Shown piece by piece: positions 1 through 9,231 of a DNA stretch of 32,452 bases. The notes under the pieces are model-generated. The model made no database searches and was not told the DNA's origin. It saw nothing but the letters and a program-made list of their open reading frames with translations. Position 1 is the first letter of the stretch; each line of letters starts with the position of its first letter. The stretch comes from Cyanobacteria bacterium REEB446. GTDB taxonomy: Bacteria; Cyanobacteriota; Vampirovibrionia; LMEP-6097. The stretch lies in assembly GCA_018970325.1 (NCBI GenBank), contig JAGWWP010000027.1, positions 1-32,452 of the forward strand. Direction: 5' to 3'. Position numbers and translations under genes: made by a program.

Positions 1-70
1 GATCCTCTCGCAAAGACTCTATCACTACTTTCGCTTTGAACTCTGAACTATATGGCTTGCCTCGGGGCAT
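1..70 (-). CDS. IS3-family transposase OrfA, N-terminus only (runs off the window edge)
   Basis: Reading the minus strand from an ATG at 70-68 gives 23 open codons to the window edge, beginning MPRGKPYSSEFKAKVV and continuing IESLRED. This is the start of an IS3/IS911-type OrfA, the small helix-turn-helix protein that is joined to the catalytic OrfB by frameshifting and binds the element ends. An AGGAG sequence lies about 8 bases before the ATG, a clear ribosome binding site that most chromosomal genes in this window lack; this fits a mobile gene. The rest of the element lies outside the window, so whether it is intact cannot be judged. Confidence 0.75.
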   Translation of the reverse strand, partial: MPRGKPYSSEFKAKVVIESLRED

Positions 71-132
71 GGTACTCTCTCCTCTCTTACCTTACCCTTC
101 TCTTTTATCACTTTCTTGGCCCTATTTCTTCA
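1..132 (-). mobile_element. Outer end of an IS3-family insertion sequence
   Basis: About 60 bases separate the OrfA start codon from the point where open lysine-rich coding sequence resumes on the plus strand. Read on the minus strand this leader begins around 132 with TGAAGAAATAGGGCC and contains AAGAAAGTGATAAAA. IS3-family ends usually begin with TG and carry a similar A-rich, AGTG-containing inner part. The boundary at 132 is inferred from these features. The other terminal repeat is outside the window, so it could not be confirmed by matching ends or by a target duplication. Confidence 0.5.
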
Positions 133-1615
133 GGCCACTTTAGTAGCTAAAGAAAAAATAGCAAGTGAACTTTATAAAGAGCTTTTAGCTTTAAAAGGTG
201 CTAATGGTAAAAGCTATGATATTAATAGTCAAGAATTTTTACAGAACTTTAACGCTCTTGTCAGTCAAGTTAAAGACGACCCAGCTTTAGTAAACGAACT
301 TAGGAAAAGCTTAGTTACTGATTTTGGTAAACTCAGTGACGAACAAAGAAAACTAGTTCCTAATGCTAGACAAGAGTGGTATGAAATGAGCTATGAGAGC
401 TCCTTAGATAAATTAAAAGAACAGGGTTCTACCATCTCTTCAGAGCTTGAAAAATTGTCTAAATTAGATCCTGCAAAACCAGATGATAAGCAAAAGATAA
501 AAACTTTTACAGATAAAATTAAGGCTGACTTTGGTGACATAGCTAAATTCAACGAATTACTTAATGACGCTAATATAAAATATCAGATCAATGGCAGTGA
601 AGAAAAAGGCTATTCGATTAAATCCACAGACCCTAACAAAACTTCAGCTATAGATCCTAAATCTACTAAAGCTATACAGATGGACACTCTAAATACTTGG
701 GAAAAGAATGCAGAATTTATTAAGGGCTTAGATACCAATGAATTTCAAACAACAGCTGGAAAAGAAAAAGCTAAAGAAAAAATCAAAGAACTAGCTAAAT
801 ACGATAACTCTAAGACTTACACCGAAAAAGAATTAAAAGATAATTTAGATTTCTTGACTAAGGCTTATAAATATAACCTTGATACAGGTGAATTCAGCAT
901 GGCGGAATTAGATCGAGCACGCATGAATTTAATTGATAAAGTTCATGAAGCAGAGAAACCTGCGATAGAGAAATATCGTAATAAGTATAAGGAGAAAACA
1001 GATAAGTCTCACTACGAAAGCGAATTCTCCGATAAAATCTCGAAATTAAATACCATAGCCTTTCTACAAAGTAAAAGTCTGCGTGATAAAGAAATCGTCC
1101 CAAGGCTAGAAAACGCTGCTAAAGCTAATGGTTACAGTGATATTAAATCTGCGACTGGCGGCGAAGATTCTGCTTTGTCAGAATTGATAAATAAATCACG
1201 TAACTGGAAACCTAAAGAACCCGAAGCCCCAGAAAAAATTTCCACTGTTAAACTAAATCAACTAAATTCAGTGAGTTACAATCGAGATGAGAACACTATC
1301 TCCTTTTCAGCTAAAGATAGCTCAAGTGCAGCGAATATTAAACTTGGTAATTTCATTGAAGGTCTTCTGAGTAATGAGATTAAGCTAAAAGACTCTAAAG
1401 GTAACATCATAAAGATAGAAGATGCTAAAGATAAAGTCACACTCAAAAAAGATGATGAAAGTAAAGAGATTAAAGTTGAAATTAATAATGGCAGTGGACA
1501 GAAAATAGTTTTTGGTATTCCTTTAGACGAGCTTACAGATGAAATTGTAAAAAATTACACTGGTTATGAAACAGTAGATGCATTACTTGCACAGTTAAAT
1601 AAAGACAAGAAATAA
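116..1615 (+). CDS. Lysine-rich helical protein of unknown function, probably truncated at its 5' end by an IS
   Basis: The 499-codon frame opens at a TTG with no ribosome binding site, inside what looks like the terminal sequence of the IS3-family element. The first 5-6 codons therefore probably belong to the element, and native sequence starts around codon 7. No in-frame ATG occurs for roughly the first 90 codons, so the original N-terminus (perhaps including a signal peptide) was likely lost. The protein is hydrophilic, rich in Lys, Glu, Asp and Asn, lacks cysteine, and looks largely alpha-helical, possibly coiled coil, with a more beta-like C-terminal third (about residues 370-480). I do not recognise a family. 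The frame is otherwise undamaged, so the insertion may be recent or an internal start may be used. Confidence 0.6.
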   Translation: MALFLQATLVAKEKIASELYKELLALKGANGKSYDINSQEFLQNFNALVSQVKDDPALVNELRKSLVTDFGKLSDEQRKLVPNARQEWYEMSYESSLDKLKEQGSTISSELEKLSKLDPAKPDDKQKIKTFTDKIKADFGDIAKFNELLNDANIKYQINGSEEKGYSIKSTDPNKTSAIDPKSTKAIQMDTLNTWEKNAEFIKGLDTNEFQTTAGKEKAKEKIKELAKYDNSKTYTEKELKDNLDFLTKAYKYNLDTGEFSMAELDRARMNLIDKVHEAEKPAIEKYRNKYKEKTDKSHYESEFSDKISKLNTIAFLQSKSLRDKEIVPRLENAAKANGYSDIKSATGGEDSALSELINKSRNWKPKEPEAPEKISTVKLNQLNSVSYNRDENTISFSAKDSSSAANIKLGNFIEGLLSNEIKLKDSKGNIIKIEDAKDKVTLKKDDESKEIKVEINNGSGQKIVFGIPLDELTDEIVKNYTGYETVDALLAQLNKDKK

Positions 1616-1642
1616 GAGATCACACGTGACTTTAAAAACAGC

Positions 1643-1690
1643 CCATTAAAGAGACCGCTACACAGCTCCGTTCAGCAATAATCCATTAAA
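1643..1690 (-). repeat. Short repeat module bracketed by 8-bp direct repeats (3' of 23S rRNA)
   Basis: CCATTAAA occurs at 1643-1650 and again at 1683-1690, bracketing a 32-bp insert. On the minus strand the insert contains TTGCTGAACG, identical to the module after murE, and TGTAGCGGTCTCTTT, which differs by one base from one arm of the hairpin upstream of glyS. The arrangement looks like a small inserted element with a target duplication, but it could be an internal feature of a larger degenerate repeat. Confidence 0.45.
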
Positions 1691-1699
1691 AGTAGTGTT

Positions 1700-1751
1700 G
1701 CGGAACTCCAATTTGTGCGTTTTCGTTGTTCTCTAAGTTCGGCACAGTGCC
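1700..1751 (-). repeat. Dispersed repeat, copy downstream of 23S rRNA
   Basis: On the minus strand this reads GGCACTGTGCCGAAC, then about 14 diverged bases, then CGAAAACGCACAAATTGGAG and TTCCGC. The second half matches the repeat inside glyS (CGAAAACGCAGAAATTGGAG) with one mismatch and the copy after purB with two. GGCACTGTGCC is itself a perfect small palindrome. The copy follows the 23S gene in the same orientation. Confidence 0.7.
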
Positions 1752-1782
1752 TTAAAACAAATAAAACAGGAGTTTTTCATAT

Positions 1783-1804
1783 TAAACTGAAAACTGCATA
1801 TTTT
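1783..1804 (-). repeat. 3' arm of the 23S pre-rRNA processing stem
   Basis: This 22-bp sequence is perfectly complementary to 4859-4880 on the other side of the 23S gene. In the precursor transcript the two arms would pair into a long helix enclosing the 23S sequence, as expected for an RNase III processing stem. Its position, about 46 bases beyond the mature 3' end, is typical. Confidence 0.8.
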
Positions 1805-1849
1805 GTTAGACCAAGTCTTTACCCAAACCTTAGTATTACTAAGAAATTG

Positions 1850-4782
<2,933 letters not shown>

Positions 4783-4858
4783 TTCTTTCTCAGGAATACT
4801 AAAGATGCTCTAAAATAACTTAATTAAATTGAGCTATGGATATAGACCTAGTCTATCT

Positions 4859-4880
4859 AAAATATGCAGTTTTCAGTTTA
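4859..4880 (-). repeat. 5' arm of the 23S pre-rRNA processing stem
   Basis: This sequence is perfectly complementary over 22 bp to 1783-1804. Transcription starting from the candidate promoter at 4916-4924 would include this arm about 30 bases from the RNA 5' end, which supports a dedicated transcript for the 23S gene alone. Confidence 0.8.
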
Positions 4881-4915
4881 CTATCTCGTGCGATTTGCAT
4901 CACCCGAGAACTAAT

Positions 4916-4924
4916 ATAATAGCA
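4916..4924 (-). promoter_or_regulatory. Candidate extended -10 promoter for 23S rRNA
   Basis: On the minus strand this reads TGCTATTAT, an extended -10 (TGn plus TATTAT). The -35 region at 17 bp spacing is poor. The start point would fall near 4909, just upstream of the processing stem. The same TTGCTATAAT-like form recurs before the collagen-like gene and before the small gene at the right edge. Confidence 0.4.
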
Positions 4925-5090
4925 AGGTGATCTTGATTTTGCTGCACTAGAAAATAAAAATATCTTAAAACTCTTGGGATGAGGAAATCTTCATTACTGT
5001 TTACAAAAAATAAAACTAACTAAAATAAATTTAAAGAAGTGAAATTCAAGAATATTCTTATTCAAGTAGAGACATTAACTCTAAAACACA

Positions 5091-5327
5091 CTAATCAACT
5101 GGATCATAACCAAATTTACCGAATGGGTGACATCTAAATATACGCCCAAGCCCTTTATATAAGCCTTTCAGAAGACCATGCTTCTCTAATGCTTGAATCA
5201 TATATTCAGAGCAAGTCGGATGAAAACGGCAACTAGAAGTTTTATAAGGTCTGTATCTTTGATACAAGCGAACTATCCGAACCATAAGACCAACTAAAGC
5301 TAACGGTTTTAATAATTTCACGAGCAT
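5091..5327 (-). CDS. yidD: Membrane protein insertion efficiency factor YidD
   Basis: YidD is a small membrane-associated protein that assists YidC/Sec insertion of membrane proteins. The protein has the family core [13 protein letters not shown] with two cysteines, preceded by the usual [10 protein letters not shown] segment and followed by a CHPFG motif near the C-terminus. An N-terminal hydrophobic and amphipathic helix gives membrane contact. The frame can be opened two codons earlier at a TTG (5333), but the ATG at 5327 gives a 78-residue protein of normal size and is preferred. No ribosome binding site is evident. The gene lies about 27 bases downstream of the JAMM-like gene on the same strand, so the two may be cotranscribed. 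The usual partners (rpmH, rnpA, yidC) are not here. Confidence 0.93.
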   Translation of the reverse strand: MLVKLLKPLALVGLMVRIVRLYQRYRPYKTSSCRFHPTCSEYMIQALEKHGLLKGLYKGLGRIFRCHPFGKFGYDPVD

Positions 5328-5354
5328 GTTCAATACAGCTTTAATAATTATTCA

Positions 5355-6239
5355 TCATCCTAATTTCAAAGAAGTTTTACTATAAGTAAAATCAAATTCC
5401 TGAGCCATTTCTGGCAAGCCCTCTTCAAAGCCCTTTAGATATTCTAATACACGATCTCTGCCGAAGCGTAACTCAGGTGGCAAATTACCTGAAGCTTTCA
5501 ATAGATTCTGTATATCAGCGATTATCTGTTTATCCATACCTTTAGCTAAATCACTTAAATGGTCTGCCAGTAATTCTTTCTTCGTATTAGGAGAGGATTG
5601 TACAGTATATACAGCGCCACCATAGTCAACAGCCCTATGAAGATTTATCCTAGAATTAGAGAAAACAACTAAATCCCCTAAGCTAGGTGGAGCCGATACA
5701 TAGGAACTAGGTTCCTGAAATAATGCATTAGGATGATTATGCGTGAAAGCAGAAAAAGAATTTTCCATAATCTCTGGATAAAAACTTTGTCTAATCAAAT
5801 ACGAGTCAGATGCTTGGATTCGATCCTTCTGCCCACATCCAACCAGAAAAACTCTTTCATTCATTACGACTACACCAAATTCTGTATCAGCCTTCTGAAT
5901 TATTGGATCGACTTCTTTAAGAATATCTAGGACTTTTTCTCTAGTATCAGGACCAAGGGGTTGAAATCGACAATATTTTCTTTCAAGAGCATGCAAAGCA
6001 AGTAAAATACCTCTATCTTTCTTCGAAAGTAAATGATACGGGGCATCTATATTTACCTCCCTCTTTAACTTCTGCAGTTGAAGCAATCCTTGAAAGTGCC
6101 TAGGATCAGCTTCAGGAGAGATAATCCGAGGAGAATCTAATGTCGATTCCGAATCGCACAACAAAGACTTAGCCTTGTGCGTGATTCCCTTAATGGGTTC
6201 CGTAAGATTATAAAAAAGTATTCTTGCAGAATTTATCAT
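5355..6239 (-). CDS. Uncharacterised protein with a JAMM/MPN-like metal-site motif
   Basis: I do not recognise this 294-residue protein as a whole. Its central part resembles the JAMM metalloprotease site: a strand-like segment FGVVVMNERVFLVG with Glu128, then THNHP (His167 and His169), then PSLGD (Ser186 and Asp189). JAMM enzymes use Glu, two His in HxH and Asp after SxxD around a zinc ion, as in RadC-like proteins and deubiquitinases. Here the gap between HxH and SxxD is 16 residues, longer than usual, so activity is uncertain. There is no signal peptide. Residues 100-120 and 215-280 look helical. The gene lies directly upstream of yidD, 27 bases apart. A 12-bp hairpin lies in its upstream region. 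The domain assignment is an inference from motif spacing only. Confidence 0.75.
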   Translation of the reverse strand: MINSARILFYNLTEPIKGITHKAKSLLCDSESTLDSPRIISPEADPRHFQGLLQLQKLKREVNIDAPYHLLSKKDRGILLALHALERKYCRFQPLGPDTREKVLDILKEVDPIIQKADTEFGVVVMNERVFLVGCGQKDRIQASDSYLIRQSFYPEIMENSFSAFTHNHPNALFQEPSSYVSAPPSLGDLVVFSNSRINLHRAVDYGGAVYTVQSSPNTKKELLADHLSDLAKGMDKQIIADIQNLLKASGNLPPELRFGRDRVLEYLKGFEEGLPEMAQEFDFTYSKTSLKLG

Positions 6240-6274
6240 ACTAATAAAAAGAAAAGGTTAATTCTCTATTTGAG

Positions 6275-6315
6275 AAAAAAGAGACCACTACATGTTATGC
6301 AGCGGTCTCTTTTTT
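6275..6315. terminator. Strong bidirectional hairpin between the JAMM-like gene and glyS
   Basis: AAAAAAGAGACC (6275-6286) pairs perfectly with GGTCTCTTTTTT (6304-6315) around a 17-base loop. T runs follow the stem on both strands, so it can act as an intrinsic terminator in either direction. Its position between two divergent genes is odd: it would insulate the promoters or attenuate the minus-strand transcript 36 bases before the JAMM-like start. One arm shares TGTAG(C/T)GGTCTCTTT with the module near 1650, so it may be a solo copy of the dispersed repeat family. Confidence 0.65.
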
Positions 6316-6341
6316 TATAAAAGGTATCAGATCATATTTTC

Positions 6342-6370
6342 TTGATAAAAAAAAACATAATGGCTATGCT
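6342..6370 (+). promoter_or_regulatory. Promoter of glyS
   Basis: TTGATA (6342-6347) and TATGCT (6365-6370) are separated by exactly 17 bases, matching sigma-70 spacing. The start point would be near 6377, leaving only about 10 bases before the ATG at 6387, and no Shine-Dalgarno sequence is present. Confidence 0.6.
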
Positions 6371-6386
6371 TTAATATACTGAAATC

Positions 6387-8738
6387 ATGAATATTAGCCA
6401 CAAAATTCCGACTAAACATAAAGTAGACTTCCTCCTAGAAATAGGTGTAGAAGAAATACCTAGTGCTCTTATTAATAACATTAAAGACTCCATCGCCTCT
6501 GGCATAGAATCCCTGCTTGGCTTACATAAACTCAGTTTCGATAAGTTAATCAGCTACGGCTCCCCGCGCAGATTATACTTCGAGATCCAAAATCTTGACT
6601 CAATCTCCTCTGACGAGGAGATTATTCTAAGAGGTCCAGCCAGTAAAATCGGGGTATTGGATGAATCAACTAAGACTCCTAGCTTTACAGCAGCGGCTTT
6701 GAGCTTTGCTAAAAAAAATCAATTGACCGAAAATGCTTTATATATTCAGGATGGTTATATTTATGCCAAGAGCCTAAAAAAAGGTAATACTCTAAAATCC
6801 ATTCTAGAAAATGGTTTAGCTGAAATTATAAAAAAGACTCCAGGAAAACGCTTTATGCGCTGGTCTGACAGTGAAAATAAATTCACTAGACCTATAGAAT
6901 GGATATCTTCAAGACTCTTTAGTAAAGAAGGTGGCGCGACTGAAGATATTAAATTCGATTTTGAAGATATTCATACTTCAAATGTAAGCTTTGGCCACCG
7001 CATTTACGGTAAAAAGGAATTCACCATTCAAGATCAGAAGAGCTATTTCCTTAAGCTGAAAGAAGAACATATAATTCTTCAGCCCGAAGAACGAAAAGAG
7101 ATAATCATCAAAGAAGCTAATAAGCTTGCAGAACAAGTTAAGGGGAAAGCCGTTCTGGATGGAGATTTACTTGAAGAAATCTGCGGTCTAGTAGAAAGCC
7201 CAAAAGCTATTCTCTGTGAATTTTCAAAAAAATATTTAGAAGTACCCTCTCTAGTACTCAAGACTGTAATGAAAGTACATCAAAGATATATTCCTATCGC
7301 GAACCTTAATAACAGTGAGGAACTCACCCCCTACTTCATAGTAATTAGTAACAATCCTGAAAGCATAGCTGAAAAGAATATTAAAGCTGGAAATGAGAAA
7401 GTTATAATTCCTCGATTTGAAGACGCCTGCTTTTTTTTAAACGAAGATAATAAAATCTCACTTGCTGACAGGCTTCCGAAGCTTGCAAGAATTAATTTTC
7501 AAGTAGGTAACATGCAAGAAAAAGCTGAGCGCTTACAAAAGATGACTGAAGTGTTAATTGACGCACTAGAAAAGACTAATACAAACTTAGTTAAATCTAA
7601 AACTCAGTCTGGCAGTGACGATTTAATTAACACAAATGAAAAAAATGATATTCTCCAAGCAGCTCTTATCGCTAAAAGTGACTTAGATACGAAACTGGTA
7701 TTCGAATTCACCGAATTACAGGGAGAAATAGGTGGAATTTACGCTAAGAGACAGGGTCTATCTGAAACCATCTCTAAAGCAATCAGTGAACAGTATATGC
7801 CAAGATTCGCAGAAGACAACGAGCCTGAATCACTAGGCGGCAAGCTTATAGCCCTAGTCGATAAACTCGATAATATAATCGCTTATTTCGCAGCTGGAAA
7901 AATCCCGAAAGGCTCTGCTGATCCATTTGCGTTAAGAAGACAGGCTAATGGTCTTCTGCAAATTATCATTCATGGAGAGCTAAAATTCAATCTAGAAGAG
8001 TTTTTAGAGAGATTTATAAATTTAAATCCTATATTTTTAAAGAATTCAGAATTCTCCGCAGATGAATTATTAACCAAGCTACGTGATTTTCTAGAACAAA
8101 GGCTAGAATTCGTTTTTGCGATATATCATAAAAATCCTGCAATCAATAAAGCCGTTATTAACACAGATAAACCTCTTCAAAATTTATATAACAGGCATAG
8201 AGTTATTCATTTCATGAATGAATTTGTCGAAAACGCAGAAATTGGAGTTTGCGAGCAATCGAGCTACGGGACTGCTCGCAAACGTGCAAGTTCAAGGCTG
8301 AGGAGGACGAATGACCGCAATGTACTCGGGGTACATGAGGATCATGAGGACGACGAAAACGCAGAAATTGGAGTTTGCGAGCAGTCCCCTTATGCGGAAT
8401 TTTCTCAGGCTGCTATTCGAGTCAACAGCATGGCTAAGTCTTTCAAGGATTTTAATAAGAGCAATATAAAAATTGATAATTCTTTATTCAAAGAAGCAGC
8501 AGAGCAAGAACTATATAAAGAATTAGAGACTTTAGAACCCAAGCTCAGAAAGCACTTTAATACTGAATTAGACTTTAACATCAAAGATTTAAGCAGTATA
8601 AGCTCAAGTATTAATAATTTCTTTGAGCATGTTCTAGTCAATGACACTGATTTAAAAATCAAAGAGAATAGACAAGCTCTTATTTATAGACTAGATGAAG
8701 CTTTTAAGAATATCGCTGATTTTTCTTTATTGAAGTAA
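6387..8738 (+). CDS. glyS: Glycyl-tRNA synthetase beta subunit with an in-frame repeat insertion
   Basis: This is the beta subunit of the alpha2beta2 bacterial glycyl-tRNA synthetase, which binds tRNA-Gly; the alpha subunit (glyQ) is not in the window. Family landmarks appear in order: LLEIGVEEIP (17-26), FMRWSDSENKFTRPIEW (156-172), FGHRI (202-206), KVHQRYIP (296-303), RFEDACFFLNED (343-354), and in the HD-like region GSADPFALRR (509-518). At 783 residues it is about 80-90 longer than usual. Much of the excess, about residues 615-671, is a repeat-derived insert that begins and ends with ENAEIGVCEQS and lies before the C-terminal anticodon-binding region. A second, hydrophilic insert at about 396-421 is not repeat-derived. 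The frame stays open across both, so the gene is probably functional. It is transcribed alone, with a convergent neighbour downstream. Confidence 0.96.
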   Translation: MNISHKIPTKHKVDFLLEIGVEEIPSALINNIKDSIASGIESLLGLHKLSFDKLISYGSPRRLYFEIQNLDSISSDEEIILRGPASKIGVLDESTKTPSFTAAALSFAKKNQLTENALYIQDGYIYAKSLKKGNTLKSILENGLAEIIKKTPGKRFMRWSDSENKFTRPIEWISSRLFSKEGGATEDIKFDFEDIHTSNVSFGHRIYGKKEFTIQDQKSYFLKLKEEHIILQPEERKEIIIKEANKLAEQVKGKAVLDGDLLEEICGLVESPKAILCEFSKKYLEVPSLVLKTVMKVHQRYIPIANLNNSEELTPYFIVISNNPESIAEKNIKAGNEKVIIPRFEDACFFLNEDNKISLADRLPKLARINFQVGNMQEKAERLQKMTEVLIDALEKTNTNLVKSKTQSGSDDLINTNEKNDILQAALIAKSDLDTKLVFEFTELQGEIGGIYAKRQGLSETISKAISEQYMPRFAEDNEPESLGGKLIALVDKLDNIIAYFAAGKIPKGSADPFALRRQANGLLQIIIHGELKFNLEEFLERFINLNPIFLKNSEFSADELLTKLRDFLEQRLEFVFAIYHKNPAINKAVINTDKPLQNLYNRHRVIHFMNEFVENAEIGVCEQSSYGTARKRASSRLRRTNDRNVLGVHEDHEDDENAEIGVCEQSPYAEFSQAAIRVNSMAKSFKDFNKSNIKIDNSLFKEAAEQELYKELETLEPKLRKHFNTELDFNIKDLSSISSSINNFFEHVLVNDTDLKIKENRQALIYRLDEAFKNIADFSLLK
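8228..8398 (+). repeat. Composite dispersed repeat inserted in frame within glyS
   Basis: CGAAAACGCAGAAATTGGAG followed by TTTGCGAGCA occurs at 8228-8257 and again, identically, at 8354-8383, 126 bp (42 codons) apart. Between them lie an 11-bp inverted repeat (GTTTGCGAGCA at 8247-8257 and TGCTCGCAAAC), the block AACGTGCAAGTTCAAGGCTG, a small palindrome TGTACTCGGGGTACA and three GAGGA units. Parts of this block recur after murE, purB and the 23S gene. The whole insert is open in the glyS frame. If the ancestral protein read ENAEF-SQAA, the insertion added about 54 codons. Confidence 0.85.
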
Positions 8739-8765
8739 AGCAGGCAGCCCCAAAATGAACCATTT

Positions 8766-9224
8766 CTAAAATTCAGTGAGCCTATAAACTGTCCATTCGT
8801 CCATAGGAACCGCCCCTAAAGAGTTCTCATAGAACTCAATACTAGAAGTATTCCAGTTGAGCACTGACCATTCTATACGGCCACAGTCCTGCTTACGCGC
8901 GATGTTTTTTAATTCTTCAAATATGGCTTTACCGACACCTTTGTTTCTCATCTCAGTCTGAACATAGAGATCTTCCAAGTAGATACCTGGTCTCGTTAAG
9001 AATGAAGAAAAATTAAAAAAATATAGTGCATAGCCAATTAAACGAGATTCCCACTCTGCAAGCAAAACACTTGCGACCTTATACTCTGAATCAAAAAGAT
9101 ATTTCACTAAAAGCTCTTCAGACCCTGTAACAAGATGTGTCAATTTTTCATACTCTGCAATCTCTTTTATAAGAGAAAATATTCCAGAAACATCTGTGGG
9201 TAAAGCTTCTCTAATTTTCAACAT
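8766..9224 (-). CDS. GNAT-family N-acetyltransferase, diamine/thialysine acetyltransferase-like
   Basis: This protein transfers an acetyl group from acetyl-CoA to an amine. It has the layout of the spermidine/spermine N1-acetyltransferase-like group: REALPTDVSGI at the N-terminus, YLEDLYV before the acetyl-CoA loop MRNKGVGKAIFEEL (the R/Q-x-x-G-x-G/A signature), then RIEWSVLNWNTSSIEFYENSLGA in two adjoining segments and a terminal EWTVYRL. The substrate cannot be read from the sequence; small polyamines or lysine analogues are possible. The frame opens at an ATG at 9248, but that would overlap the upstream AAA gene. The ATG at 9224 gives MLKIREALP, the normal family start, and a 7-base gap. 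It is the last gene of a three-gene minus-strand operon. Confidence 0.9.
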   Translation of the reverse strand: MLKIREALPTDVSGIFSLIKEIAEYEKLTHLVTGSEELLVKYLFDSEYKVASVLLAEWESRLIGYALYFFNFSSFLTRPGIYLEDLYVQTEMRNKGVGKAIFEELKNIARKQDCGRIEWSVLNWNTSSIEFYENSLGAVPMDEWTVYRLTEF

Positions 9225-9231
9225 TATTAAA

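Larger units (their letters stand above)
4783..5090 (-). other. Leader and promoter region of the 23S rRNA gene
   Basis: This 308-base AT-rich stretch has no credible gene on either strand. It holds the 5' arm of the processing stem, a small perfect hairpin (ATAGAC/GTCTAT, about 4842-4856), an extended -10 promoter near 4920 and a 12-bp palindrome, AAGAATATTCTT, near 5049-5060. No tRNA cloverleaf or 16S sequence is visible. Confidence 0.6.

Noticed and set aside
1616-1849. Possible 5S rRNA downstream of the 23S gene
   Set aside because: None of the conserved 5S segments (such as the CCGAACTCGG-like loop or the terminal stem) occur; the stretch is explained by the processing-stem arm and repeats.
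6240-6386. T-box riboswitch before glyS
   Set aside because: No specifier loop or T-box sequence is present, the promoter lies between the hairpin and the ATG, and the leader is only about 10 bases.
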